From Agapanthus africanus (lineage: Eukaryota; Streptophyta; Magnoliopsida; Asparagales; Amaryllidaceae): a DNA stretch of 64,000 bases. The notes below the pieces were generated by a model. That model did not search any database. It saw nothing but the letters and a program-made list of their open reading frames with translations, and was not told the origin of the DNA. The translations under genes and the position numbers were made by a program. This document shows positions 48,746 to 61,717 of the stretch, piece after piece (within the stretch, counting starts at the first letter, position 1; every line of letters starts with the position of its first letter). Location of the stretch: assembly GCA_030015575.1 (NCBI GenBank), contig CM057342.1, positions 264,454,867 to 264,518,866 on the forward strand, written 5' to 3'.

Positions 48746-51700
48746 TGTAACATTTCAGAAAATATAAAATATTATTTTTGGAAATCAATATTAAAATAAT
48801 ACATTTCGTGAAAACTACCTGATTTGCGAATTTGGGGTTTTCGTAAAATGGTATAAATAAATACCAATATTTGTGAAATAATTAGAGATTAAAATAATTT
48901 ATTCATTTAAATATATATTTATTGGATTTGGCATTTTTATAATTAATTATATGCAGTTTAAATAAAAAATTGATTAGCGCACTACTAATCGCGATTAAAC
49001 CAAATCTGTGTTTCTACATTTTTCAATGGTTAGTGCACCATGACATGTTGCATTTGGTTGCATGTTGTTTCATTGGTATTTGTTAATATTTAGATTTTAG
49101 AGAAAAGAAAAGGAGAAAAGGGAAAAAGAGTGAATTATTGGGGGGGAGAGAGAGTGTGAGACATGAGTTGTGAGAGGGTGCGAATAAGAAAGAGAGAGAG
49201 AGAGAGGGCTGCCCATTCATTTCCACCCCTTTGTTTCTTCATCTCATTCACCCTCTTGCTTCCCACCACCTCCACCTCCAAGTATCATCTCAATTTCTTC
49301 ACCAAAACCCTATACTCCTTCATTAAAAATGATCCCCACCTCATCCTCAACACTTTGGACCATTCAAAGTTGGATTTTGAAGATTTTGAGCAACTCAAAA
49401 AAGTTCTTGAGTTGCCAAATGAGGTATTTCCTATACCATTAGCTTAGTAAATTAGTTTCGTTAGTTTCTATTTTATTTTAGAATTGGTTTAGTATGGATT
49501 TGTGATCTTAGAAATTCCAAGTTAGGGTTTAGTGGGAAACTTGACTTGTAATTGGTAAATTGAAATGTAGTGAGTGTTGTAGGACCTTGGTGATGAATAT
49601 TCCTGACCTAGGCCATAGAATAGAACCCAAAATATGAACTTAGAAATGGTCTCGTGTCGGTTTGTGAAGTATTGTGTGCCTACAGGGAATCTGGGATGAC
49701 CTGAGACCTGTACGAGAAAAACTAGCAACTCCATTGACCTAGGCTGAGCACTAGAAGACCACCCTGGAAGTACGAACCTGATCCATGCAACCCAGGCCGG
49801 CCAGGCCGGAAATTTAGGTGATTTCCCCGGGTCATCTGTGATATTTGGTGTTGGAATTGGTTCTGTAGCTCACATACTCTATATACTATCTCATGTACTT
49901 ACTAGTTTAGTCCCAATGTAACCTGAGTTAAATCTGGGAGTGATTTCCTAGGTTGCTGAATATGGTATTTGTGGTTTATGAATTTGGGATTTGATATTAG
50001 ATATGAGATTTGGTCGTTGGATGTTTGTACGTCAACGACGAGAGTTGTTTGGTTGTTTTGCATGCGTAAGCTATAGGTTCTAACCTATGAGCGCACCGTG
50101 TGCCGTATCGTTTTTCCGGACTTGATTTTAATAGCATTGTGACTGTGTATTTATTGTAGGTACCTTCGCGTGGATTCTAAGACGACGAAGCACATCGACT
50201 ACGGCTGAACAAGGAGTTACGCAGGTGAGTAGATATATATATCTACGGAGGAAGTCGGGTGGATGGCGTATAGCACCCCCGCAAACATTGATATGTGATT
50301 TATGAATTGGAAACAAGATATGCCACGACTTAATGTTATAGTTTATGATTTAGTGTGACATGATATGATAGAAATGATGTCTCGAATTGATATATAAGGA
50401 TGTGAAATGTAAATATGAATCACGATATATGACTATATGTAGTTGCAAGAGAAAAAGTGATATGAGATTATAGTGGCATTGTTTAGGTCGATAAATATGA
50501 CATGAGATTTATAAGATGACTTGATGTGAGATATTGATGTGATGAAAAGAGTATACGATGAGATATGATGACTTGGTTTGATATGTCTTTATACGGATGC
50601 GAGTCAATATATGATAATTGATACCTTTGTCGGTCCCATGATATGAGATTGATACGGATGTGACCTGAGAGATAGGTATATATATATATATATGGATAAT
50701 AATGTGAATAATGAGTGATATGTCGTATGAGACGTTAGGTCCGTACCCTCATTGTCATATAGGTTGATAGAATCCCTAATTGTTTAATGTCGTCGTACGA
50801 TGAACTACCGTACATGATGAGTTTTATCTGATGATTGATCCATACCCTTGACTAGAGGATGCCATATGATGTATTACACCGTACGTTATGTTGTGAGGCT
50901 AGATGCCGATTGATAGATTCACCGACTCGAATATGTTGTAGATACGTATACCTTATAGCATTCCGCTTACGATGTACTTTATGCTACGTTCATGACATTC
51001 TCATTGCATTACATAGACCTGTGCTAGTACACCTACACAATTATCGATGATGCATATGTTACACTTACACATATTTCCGGCTCACACGCTTTCATCATCG
51101 ATAATTGCTATGTCACTTACATAGTAGAATTGCTACATCATGCCATGATATAATTTCTATGCTCACATCATTTTGTTATGTCGCATGATGTACTGATATG
51201 CTCACATCACTGTTCCATGTTACATGATATACGGATATGCTCACATTTCTGTTCTATGTTTGCATACATCATGCTTTATGATATTACGCATTGACATGCT
51301 GTTTCCATGAGATTCTGGATTTGAGAACCGTGGTTATATTTCAAAGGAAATTATGTATTGTTTTAAAAACCTGGTTTCTCTTGATATGATATTTCGAGAC
51401 GTCCGCCATGTGTTTTCTCGGTTCTGAGATTGGCATGTGAAACCCGATTTGAGGAGCGGTAGGCACCGTCTGCGGGTACATGGTAGACCCGGTGAGGTAC
51501 CCCGAGCAAGAAGACTTATATAGTTAGGCGCTAAGCCTGGCAGGGGAGCACTACCTATCGGTGATAGTATTTGGACTCGGAGGTTATCCGGAGGATACCG
51601 ACCGGAGTCGTGAGATGATATTGGCCGATCCGGACTGACGGAGCCCGAGATATGAGGATTTATGTGTCGATGTTGGACACGGGTTTCATGATATTTCGAG

Positions 51701-52681
51701 TGTCGATGTTGGACACTCAGGTTCAATGATTTGATTTATCATTGATGGACACCCGTTGATTTATATCCTCATATTTACATGTATATGCTTTCTTGATATT
51801 TGCATGCATGATGTTGTTGTGTCATTGATGGACACGTAGATGTTATCCACATGCTTACAGGCATTGATTATATTGTTGGCACATATGTAGATACGGTCAC
51901 CCTAGATATCATAGTATTACATTTATGATATAGTTGACCTAGGAATTGTTGTTTTATTCGATTTCTACCTGATGATGTTTTCAACTCACGAGTTGGCAAC
52001 TCACCCCCATTGTGCCACAGTTCTTGCAGGTTGACCGCATGAATCAGTAGCGGCATCGCTGGCATACAGCTTGCATTCGGGTGATTTGCTTTGGTAGGTG
52101 GTACATATTGGATCGTGCCACTCTTGTATTATTATTCCTATTGTATCTAGTCAACTCCATCAATCAGAAACTAGTATTTGTATATGTAGTAAGACTTAGC
52201 AAGACTTGTAGTTGCGAGATTTAGAGCGATGGGTTATATGTTCACTTGGTAGGTTAATGTCTTGCTTTATTCATTATTCTTTGTGTTGATCTTCGCCGTT
52301 GGGCGTCGTATACATATATTCTGTCTTGTGTGGTTGTGATTCCGCCGATTGGAGAAGAGCTAGCTCCCGCTTGGGGATGCCTTTTATATTATCATGTGTA
52401 TGTGGTTTTGGATCAAAATATACAAGGGAGGTGCTGCCCAAATTTTTAAAAGACGAAACATGTTTTTCAACTAGATAATCCACTTGCATTTTCATGTTCC
52501 ATTGCCTATGCATTTAATAAAACTTTTGATTTCATCATACCTTTATTTCAAAACTTCACCTCTTTTATTTTATTTTAAAATGTTTAGATTTTTGGGCTTC
52601 GGCTTACTTGAATTACGTTACTTCTGTAGACGTGGCGTGATTTAAGTGCCAGTCGCGAGCTAATATTTTCGGGTCGTGACA
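48746..52681 (+). repeat. 3' LTR of element E (3936 bp)
   Basis: It is collinear with 41146-45065, including the GA-rich tract, small open frame (about 49163-49447), exon-like block (50160-50224) and inverted repeat (51039-51052 with 51093-51106). GTAGC follows at 52682-52686. Confidence 0.93.
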
Positions 52682-52840
52682 GTAGCCATCCATCTCTTAG
52701 TGTAAATGTTATGATATCATGTTTAAAACTCTAATCTTCTAGTTTGATCCTTGGTTAGTGTTCATTAGCACCATGGAATTTTTAAAATTGCATGTGTGAT
52801 GCCCGTTTAAACCCTACCGTGGTGCTATCGTACACTTTCA

Positions 52841-53237
52841 TGGCTTATGTTAAAAAGCAAAATACGGAAAAGCTCGAGGCAAGGTCTTTCCTATGTAAGT
52901 TTGTTGGATATCCCAAACATTCGTGAGGGTATATCTTCTACCATACCGTGGAACAAAAGGTGTTTGTTTCTCGACATGCCACCTTTTTAGCAAAGGAATT
53001 TCTTGTGAGAGAAATTAGTAGTATGAGGTGAACTGGAAGAAGTTCCAGAAACACAAATTACAGCTGATGATTTGGTAGAACCGGAGGATTCGATAGTCCC
53101 CGACGAACCTCAGCCACTCCGCAGATCTAGTAGGGTTCCTCATCCACCTGAAAGATACTACGGTTTTCTCATAGACGGTGCGAGCGAGAATTACATCATG
53201 GAAGATAATGACCCAACTAGTTTCGAGCAGGCCATCA
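52841..53237 (+). mobile_element. Copia pol fragment F (IN-RT linker)
   Basis: This aligns with the part of C just after integrase (about 32877-33270), including RRSSRVPHPPERYYGFL and DDPTSFEQA-like residues. It is cut on the left by the end of C's LTR (52840) and on the right by the start of G (53238). It is therefore the substrate into which C and G inserted and the oldest visible layer. TGGCT at 52841-52845 would be C's target duplication; the other copy is outside the window. Confidence 0.75.
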
Positions 53238-56200
53238 TGTTAGGAATATGTATGCCCTAGAGCCCATTATTGTATATGTGATGTATATTATAGTGGATGC
53301 TTGGACATATATATATAGAGGACTTTCTTGCTCGTCATGATAGTATGCTATCTGGTTACTCTTTATCTTAACATGTTAACTGGTATTCTTTACTGTCTTG
53401 CTCTCACATGTTGATAAAACCCTTAGGATATGTACATGGCTACCAGGATTATGATGAGATCATACTAGTGGGGCCAGGGTGGTCCAAAAGTACATACTTT
53501 AATCAGTTCCTAGTTGTGGAAATATTGAAACTAGGGCATCGATATTCCAGAGTAGATTAGTGTGTACGTTTCTTGTCCCTTAGAGGGCGATGGTTGATCC
53601 TACAACCATTAGTGTGTGACATCAAATATTGTACACAGGTGTTCATTGGAGAATGAGTACACCGAACAGGACTCGTCGAGGACTCCTAGTTAGTAGTATA
53701 CCTATCGTTAGATAGAAGTTCTCTGATGACACTGGTACAGGTTAGTCTGTAGACCCGAGATCGTTATAGAGTCTTGTGTGGCTCCCACTGTGCTTTGATT
53801 TCCTCCCTACCACGGCTCAAAGAAGTCGTGCAAATAGATGGATTTTGGGTACAATCCCGAGTCACATGGAGGCAATGAGCAATAGGAGGGGTTTTGTCTC
53901 TCCCGATATTGGGGGTTGATATTGCGCTATGCTCGATTGGCTATAACTGGAAGTCCCTGGCCAGGGCTGCTGCTGAGATTTACTGATAAGAGTTATCAGT
54001 AGTTTCTCAAACCGTTATAGGCCAGACATCGGCATGACTTATCACGTTACTGGGGTCTGACGTTTACCACCCCTAGACATGATATCTGACATATCAGACG
54101 AAGAGACCAGACTGTACGGTAGTGTTACTGATAGGCTTCATAGAGAGTATGGACGAGCTTGCTTGTTGATCTTCATATCGCTCAATACCCGGGTAGCCGT
54201 TACGTCTAGCTAGTACCACTGACGGCTTATAGGTGATTGATGTGATCATCACCTACTGCTGGCGTATTGACGAGTCTTTAGAGTCCCACACAGAAATTTC
54301 CTGATTCGAGCGAAACAAAGTAGGGCACATATGTTGATATATGCGTAGGCCTGATTAAATATGAGTATGTGATACCGTATTATAATCTGGCAGTTATCTG
54401 ATATCGGTCAGGTTATATGTGATATAACCGGATTATCGAATCAAGTGTTGGTTTGATAATGTGATATTAGTCGGTTATATGAGATGTAACCAGATTATTA
54501 AATCAAGTGTTGATTTAATAATGTGTTATATATTATATATGATATAATTATATCTTGACTAATATTATTAGCTCACTAATTATATTTCTTAATATATATT
54601 AATATATGTATATTTGATGTGTGTGTGTGTATGAAGCATGGCATCTATTTTCTATTTTTAGAAAATACAAAATGAAGTTTAAATTGTGGAGATATTTGTG
54701 GAATGGGCAAGGCATGGGTTTTTTTTATCATATCATATTGGTCTTGACTCACTATTCAAGCATGGTTGCAATTTAGAATTGCAATTTATTCTATGCTTGA
54801 ATAAGTGAGGAAAGATAGAGCCATTTTGAGTTTTACTCTCATTCATTTTTTCATTCTATGCTTGCTCTTAGCTTGAGTTCATGCCTTAGCCATTTCCATG
54901 AGCCCTTGCTCTCTGCAATTTTCTTCACCTCACTTCCAAGTTCAAACCCTCACATGTGATGTGAATCATTAAACTTGTGAAAACCGTAGTGAGCAAAATA
55001 AAACCCTACTTCACCATCTCACATTAGATTAGCAATTTGATGTGGAGTGTTTCCTTCACTAATGAGATTAGTGAAGGGTTAGCTTGAGCTAGTGGACTTC
55101 GGGTGGATAGTCTTTGGCGTGAAGATCACGAAGGAGGTTCTATCATCTTGAAGAGGAGCCTAGTGGAGTCGCGTGGACCACAACCCGGAGGTAGAGAAGA
55201 GAAAGGCTCGATCTATAAGGGTATAACATTCTTTCCTTTCTCTAGTAGTTCATATCATTATAGCAAACCCTAATATTCTAGCAAAGATCTTGTATAGTCT
55301 AACTTAGCACCTAATAAAAATTAAAATTTGGCATGCTTGATACTACTAAAACCTTATGGCGGTGCTAGTCGGCTTTCATGGTATCATAGCCAAGCTAGAA
55401 CATTAAGGTAGACTATCATAATTTGTAGCGACGTTAGAAATCTGACGTTTTTGTCGCGCAAAAACTGCAGATAAAAACAGTTTCCAAAATGATATTTTGA
55501 GTTGTTTGCATACCCCGCGGGCTCACGGTTTGAATCGAGAAGCCGCGGGATGGTACGTGCGCTCCCCGAGGACACCCCGGGGGGACCAAAGGCCGGACCT
55601 ACACCGCAAGCCCACCATAAGGTGGCCTTGGGGTGGGTGACCCGAGAGCACCCCAACTGGGTGCTCTCGGGTCTGCCTTCCCTAGGGGCCACTTCGAGGT
55701 GGCCCCCGGGGGTGGGTACCCCCCCCCGAGGCCCCCCATTCGATAGTTAATTTTGGGATCTTCGCCTCCGTGAAGATTCGGGTGGGTTTCGAGTTCGTTT
55801 CAACTCCCGGATTGGCTTAAAACGATCGGTTTTGGAACTTTAGCTCACTGGATTTTCATGTCTTGGAAAAATTGGTTTAGTTTGCTAATTGCATGCGGAA
55901 ATCTAATGTCGCGGTTACTTTACAAGATTTATGATGTGTGATATAATTATTAGAATTCGAATTAATTAGTTTTATGAAAACTAGTCAGCATATTGTAAAC
56001 CTAGCCGTTTAGTCTCAATTGATCGATTGCCACGAAGTTTTGATTCGGAGCAAAACTCTGTCGCAATTGCGTATTGTACGCTATCACTAAGTCAGGAATA
56101 TTGTTGAATTATCCAACAACCAATTGAAAAGTGTTTTTAATTTGAGACTAAAATGCAAGTTTTATAAGTTGGGCATGAAATCCGGAATATGAGATATTCC

Positions 56201-56307
56201 GGGTTTATGATGTCTAAGGATATTGTGGATTCCAATTATTGTGGTTTTCTGTTTTCTTTTCTGCCACCGTAAGTGTAATATGTGGGGTATCCCAATCTCA
56301 TTGCTAT
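53238..56307 (+). mobile_element. Copia element G, 5' LTR and start of leader, cut by H
   Basis: The 5' LTR is 53238-55378 (2141 bp, TGTTAGGAATATG...GGCTTTCA). A primer-site-like TGGTATCATAGCC follows at 55379, then 929 bp of leader until H interrupts. The leader matches B up to about 22546 but carries a private GC-rich block (55500-55745) and a hairpin (56173-56209). The remainder of G must lie right of the window. Confidence 0.88.
55500..55745. other. GC-rich, hairpin-rich block in the leader of G
   Basis: This is a sharp switch from AT-rich surroundings to strongly GC-rich sequence. It holds a perfect 15-bp inverted repeat (55639-55653 with 55659-55673, 5-base loop), an 8-bp one (GGGGCCAC/GTGGCCCC, about 55685-55706), and CCCGCGG/CCGCGGG arms near 55517-55550. 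It occupies the place where A, B, I and K carry their GC-rich hairpin. Confidence 0.8.
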
Positions 56308-59259
56308 TGTTAGTTATATGTATGCCCTAGAGGCCATTACTGTACATGTGATGTATATTGTAGTGGATGTGTGGACATATATAAGGAGAACTTTCTTGCT
56401 CGACATGATAGTATGCTATCTGGTTGCTCTTTATCTTAACATGTACACTTATAGTCTCTCTATTACATGTTGATAAAGCCCTTAGGATGAGTACTTGACT
56501 ACCAGGATTATGATGCAGATCATACTAGTGGGGCATTGGTAGTCGGTAAGTACATCCTTCAAATGTTCCAAGTCGTGGGAGTATCGAGACAGGGCATCAA
56601 TACTCCAGAGTAGACTAGCGTATACGCTTCTTGACTCATATGATGGGCGATGGATGATCCCATATCCATTGGTGTTTGACATCAGAGAAGGTATACGGGT
56701 GCTCAGTGGAGACTGGGTACACTGAACGGACACGCCGAGAACTCCTAGATGGTATTATACCTATCGTCAGATAGCAGTTCTCTGGTGACACTGGTACAGG
56801 TTAGTCTGTCGACCCGAAATCGTCATAAAGTCTTGTGTGATTCCCACTATGCTTTGATTTTCACCATACCACGGTCAAGAGATCGTGCAAAAAGGTGGTT
56901 TTTGGGTACAGTCCTGAGTCACATGGAGGCAATGAGCGATAGGAGGGGATTTGTCTCTCTCGGTATTGGGAGTTGATGTTGCGCTGTGCTCGATTGGCCA
57001 TAACAGGAAATCCCTGCCCAGGGTTGCTGAGATCTACTGGTAAGTGTTATCAATAGTTTCTCGAACCGTTATGGACCTTGCATCGGCATGACTTATCAGG
57101 CTATTGTGGTCTGATGTTATACCACCTCAGACTGTGATATGTGACATATCTGACGAAGAGACCGAACTGTGCGGTAGTGTTACTGATTGAATTCACAGGA
57201 GTATGAGCAGGCTTGCTTGTTGATCTTCTGATAGCTCAATACCCGGGTGGCCATTACGTTTAGCAGATCGCTTGCTGCTTGTGGGTGTTTGATATGATCA
57301 TCACCTACTGCCGGCGTATTGACGAGTCTTTAGAGTCCTAAACAGAGGTTTCCTGGTTCATGAGAAACGAAGTAGGAGCACATATGTGATATGTGCGAGA
57401 CCGAGATTAATGCGCTATGTGATACCGCATTCTATTCTCGCGATATGTGATATCAGTCGGTTATATGTGATATAGCCAGGTTATCGGATCAAGTGTTGAT
57501 TTGATAAGTTGATACATTTGATATTAGTCGGTTGTATGTGATATAGCCGGATTATTAAATCAAGTGTTGATTTGATAATTTAATGTATAATTATATATGT
57601 GATATATTAATTTACATTAACTAATATTTGCGCATTTAAACATTTCTTTTTCTCACATTGTTCTTCAGTATATATGTGATATATATTAATGTACATTTTA
57701 TTTGTGTCATGCTTGATGCCACATGCTACATGAGTGTATGAGACTCACACCATGCTTGATATAATGTAGGGTTTTTATTTATCAAAGTAAATCAAAATTG
57801 GTGGAAATTGGATTAATGGTAGAAGCTTGGAGAAGCTTAAGGAACCATTGACCAAGTCCACTCATTTTGTTTCGCTTGTAGATATTTATTAACCTAACCA
57901 TTCTACTCACTTATGATTAAGTCTCTACATGAGTTAGTGTATGACACTAACTCACCCATGGTTGTTATTCTCACCTCAAGAGTTTCATTTCTCATCTTCA
58001 TCACTTCATCTTCTTCTTCATTGAGAAAAAGCTTGCTAGCTTTTTTCAAGTGAGAAAATATTGTGAGAAAATTAAATCTAAAGTGAGCTCACTTCCTACT
58101 TCATCATCCTCTACTATATTAGCCATTTAATTTAGAGTGTTTGCTTCACTAATCTGCCATTAGTGAAAAGATAGCATGAGCTTGAGTCTCCTCGACGTAG
58201 ATCATCTTCGGGCTCGAAGACTTCGAGCAAGCTTATTCATTTCTTCATGTGAACCCTTACTAGAGTTCGGGTGTTCACTACTTGGAGCGAAGGGACTACT
58301 ATACGGAGCTTTAGAAGTGAATGACCGGTCTACAAAGGTTGTATTCCTCATTCACTTAGATGTAAAGATGTTTACACGCTTGCATTGTTTAATTCTCTAG
58401 TTAAGGTTCTAGGGTTAGGGTTCTTTAGAATGGCAAAAATTTGAAAACGGCATGGACGATGCCTCTCGAAACCTTGCTGCCACGTTAGGTAACCCTACAG
58501 TAGTATCAGAGTCAAGGTAGATATTTAAACGATGTTTGTTAGATTAAAAAATCGAAACTACCCCGAAACTTGAAACCCAAAAATCCAGTTTCTGTCGAAT
58601 TATAAATGGCCTCTGAAATTTTTTTTAGCAACTGCAGAATGTTGTATGAGATATGACATGAACAAAGAATAAATTTGAACCCACTTAGCCGGTTTTTGGC
58701 CGAGCACATGAGCAATAAAACCGAGCAGGCCGGCCTTCGTTCAATATTCTGGCTTCAAATTTTTTCAGTGTTCCAGTCTCTGGGTTTTGGTGTTTCGTGT
58801 TGTTAGTTTTTGCTAAATTTGCATGTGATGTTAACTTTATGCAAAGGCAATTCGGAGTGTTTCGTAATCGTAATTCTAACATCTATTCAGGTTATTTAGA
58901 CGATGTTAAAAAGTTCGAACGGATATCAATAACCCATATTTTCCCTCGCTGGAAATTTTCTAAGAGTTGGATTTTTTTCAAGTTTAAAATCTTCAGAAAA
59001 TCATGCAAGCAATTCTGTGGACCCTCTAGAAGAACGATACCCAAACTCGACATTTTGGATCGCGGAACCGCGGTCATACCCTATAGTTTGCGGCAGTTCC
59101 TTGGCGACATGAGTGAGGAATGGGTCGGCCCTTCTACGGATGGTTCATAGGAGCTGCGGCAGTTTCTGGGTACTTTTTGAACTCCGCTCAAGTGTTGAGC
59201 TTTTCGGGAAATTTTGGGTGTTTTTTATTTGATCGAAAAGTTTAACTTCGTCTAGCTAT
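56308..59259 (+). mobile_element. Copia element H, 5' LTR and start of leader, cut by I
   Basis: The 5' LTR is 56308-58499 (2192 bp, TGTTAGTTATATGTATGCCC...AACCCTACA), with a primer-site-like TAGTATCAGAGTC from 58501. The leader up to 59259 aligns with B up to about 21980. It contains a decayed version of the GGAACCGCGG hairpin (about 59051-59100). The LTR is closest to those of A and B by its CCCTACA end. The rest of H lies beyond I, outside the window. Confidence 0.88.
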
Positions 59260-61672
59260 TGTTGGATGTATATGCCCTAGAGCCCAGTATTGTATATGTA
59301 TACATATAGGATACTAGGGATATGTATGTACAGAACAATCTTGCTCAGTTTTATAGTATATTATTTGACTTTTCTTTATCGGGATATGTGTATTTATTTG
59401 TATTGTTGTTATGTCTGGTTTGCACATATTGATAAAGACTCGATACGGTAGTATACTATTGTGGTTTGTCTTTATCTTAACATGGCATATGTCATACTCG
59501 TTATTACATATTACGGTTACATGTTGATAAAGCCCCTAGGATCTTGCTTGACTACCTGTGTTGTGATGGCGATCATACTTGTGGGAGCAGGGTAGTCCAT
59601 AACCATATCCTTAAATGGTCTCTAGTCGTGTGAGTATCGAGACTGGGCATTGATACTCCAGAGTAGACTGGTGCATACGTTTCTAACCCTATCGGGGGAT
59701 GGTTGGTCCCGCAGCCATTGGTCTGATGCACCTAAGATCGTATACAGGTGCTCACTGGGTGTGAGTATACTGGACGGACTCGCCGAGAACTTCCATATGG
59801 TACTATACCTATCGTCAGATGGAAGTTCTCAGGTACATATGTACAGGTTAGTCTTTGGACCCGAGATCGGCATTTGTCTCGTGTGAGTTCCCACTGAACT
59901 TTGATCACTACCCTACAACGGCTCTACTGAGTCGTGCAAACAGGTTTTGGTTGGGTTCAGTCCCGAGCCACATGGAGGCAGTGAGCGATTGTCAAGGATT
60001 CGTCTCTCCCGGTATAGGGGGTCGATATCGCACTGTGATTCGATTGGTCAGGACCATAAAACCTTGGCCAAGGCACTTGGGATTTACTGATAGGTTGATC
60101 AGTAGTTTTCCCGGATTGGTCCTGAGCCACATCGGCACGACTTATCAGGTTGTTAGGGTCTGACGTTCACCATCCCCTAGACCCGGTATGCGATACTCTT
60201 TGACGAAGAGACCGGACTGTACGGATATTGTCACGGATAGGCTCAGTAGGAGATCCGGATGAGTTTGCTCATCGGCCTTCTTTTCGACAGGTACCTGGGT
60301 AGCCGTTACGTACAGCTAGTGCCGCTGACGTGTTTGTGGTTAAACTCACTGCCAGAGTATTGTCGAGTATTTAGAGTCCCACACAGAGGGTTTCCCTGAT
60401 TCAGGCAAAATGATGTAGTAGCCGTATTGGATACGTGCAGGGTTCGATCGATTGATGTACTTGGTACTCGGATTTTCGATCGGACAGTTTATAATACTAG
60501 CCGGCTCGGGTTTGAGCCAGATTATTAAATCAGGTATTGATTTAATAATTTACATATATGTATTTCGATATATATATTCTAGTATTACGTTCTTCGTGTT
60601 ATTCTATCTCTTTTGGGCGTTCGGATTTTTATCTGATTGCCGGTATATTTGTACAGTAGTTGGAAATCTGTATTTATTACAGTTTCCTTCTAGAAGGTGG
60701 CCACCTCATTTTGGATTTTCCTTTTATTTCATAATTGGAAATGAGGTGTAAAGTGAGAGGTGAAGGAGGAATGGGAGTGACCATGCTTCAATAGTGAACA
60801 AATGAATTTATAATTCATTTTGGGTTTACTATTGAAGTATGGCTGCTATTGTTTATTGAAAGAATTCATACACAAAACCAAGGTGTGTGAATTTCTCTTT
60901 CATGCTTGCTCATTATTTTCTTGAGCTCCAATTTCTTTCCAAGCTCCTCCCTCCTCTCTAGCTTCCTCCACCTTCATCTTTTTCCTCTTCACTACCTTCT
61001 CATGTGTTGAGAATTAAGTGAAGAGGCAAGAAAGAGATAGCTTCACATTTAGAACTCCAAAACTACATCCTAGATTACTTGGACTAGCATCCCAAGTTCT
61101 CTAGTTGCTCTTTTGATATTTAGCAAAGAGATAGAGCCATGGATCATACCCCTCAGGTGGATCATCTACGACAAAGCAAGGCCGGAGAACAAGCTCGATC
61201 CCGAAGGACCGATGGAGCCGGAGTTGGCGATCGAACAAGTTCAAAAAGGCCACTTGGAGCATATGATGAAGAACGAAGACCAAAGGACTTGGTTCATTTG
61301 GTGAGGTTTCTATCATAGTAGATAGCTCTCTTAGTGTAGCTAGTTAGTTTTATGGAAAGATCCGGTTTTACGGTTTAGTCTAGCGCCAAGTTTCAATCGT
61401 AAGAAAATTTTTGTTCCGCATTTGGCCACGTGAGATGGCCGGGGCGATAAGGTAACCCTTCATGGTATCAGAGCCACCCATAAAACCTATACTAGCTTGT
61501 TTAAACGTGTTTAGAATAACGATCGACCGAAAATTTCAAAAACTGCATTTCAAATCATGGGTTTTCTGTCGATTTTAAAAGTGCTTTAAAAATCAGTATT
61601 TTGCTCTCAGAAAACCATGCAGGCTTTTTTATGGCCACAGAAGAAAAATTGTCACGTGATCCTTTTAAACCG

Positions 61673-61717
61673 CCGCGGATCCGCCGTGCGAACCCCCTTT
61701 TGGAGGCGGATCCGCGG
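61673..61717 (+). other. GC-rich primer-proximal hairpin of element I
   Basis: Perfect 13-bp arms CCGCGGATCCGCC (61673-61685) and GGCGGATCCGCGG (61705-61717) flank a 19-base loop, 198 nt after the primer site. K has arms built on GCGGAACCGCGGC at the same spot. Confidence 0.85.

Larger units (their letters stand above)
41146..52681 (+). mobile_element. LARD-like long-LTR element E, complete ends, no genes seen
   Basis: It has a 5' LTR at 41146-45065 (3920 bp), internal region 45066-48745 (3680 bp) and a 3' LTR at 48746-52681 (3936 bp). The target duplication GTAGC is at 41141-41145 and 52682-52686. The primer site (TGGTATCAGAGCG, from 45070) and polypurine tract (AAAGGGGGAAGAT, 48733-48745) are present. 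LTR divergence is about 3-5% by eye. LTRs near 4 kb with a short, non-coding internal region fit the description of LARDs (large retrotransposon derivatives). The CGGGTCGTGACA end and primer site suggest a Ty3/gypsy parent, but no domain confirms this. It depended on another element's proteins (inference). Confidence 0.88.
34838..52840 (+). repeat. 3' LTR of element C, split by D and E
   Basis: Pieces are 34838-34856, 39187-41145 and 52687-52840. Together they make about 2132 bp, matching the 2141-bp LTR of G. It opens TGTTAGTGATATGTATGCC and ends GCTATCGTACACTTTCA, like the GTCGGCTTTCA end of G. So C and G belong to one LTR subgroup, distinct from the CCCTACA-ending A, B and H. Confidence 0.85.

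Noticed and set aside
55502-55750. GC-rich open frame as a host gene or CpG-island promoter
   Set aside because: It lies inside the leader of G, the peptide is low-complexity, and the GC content is explained by hairpin arms.
61113-61304. 63-residue open frame in the LTR of I
   Set aside because: It lies in the LTR, has no counterpart in the LTRs of A, B, G or H, and shows no recognisable domain.
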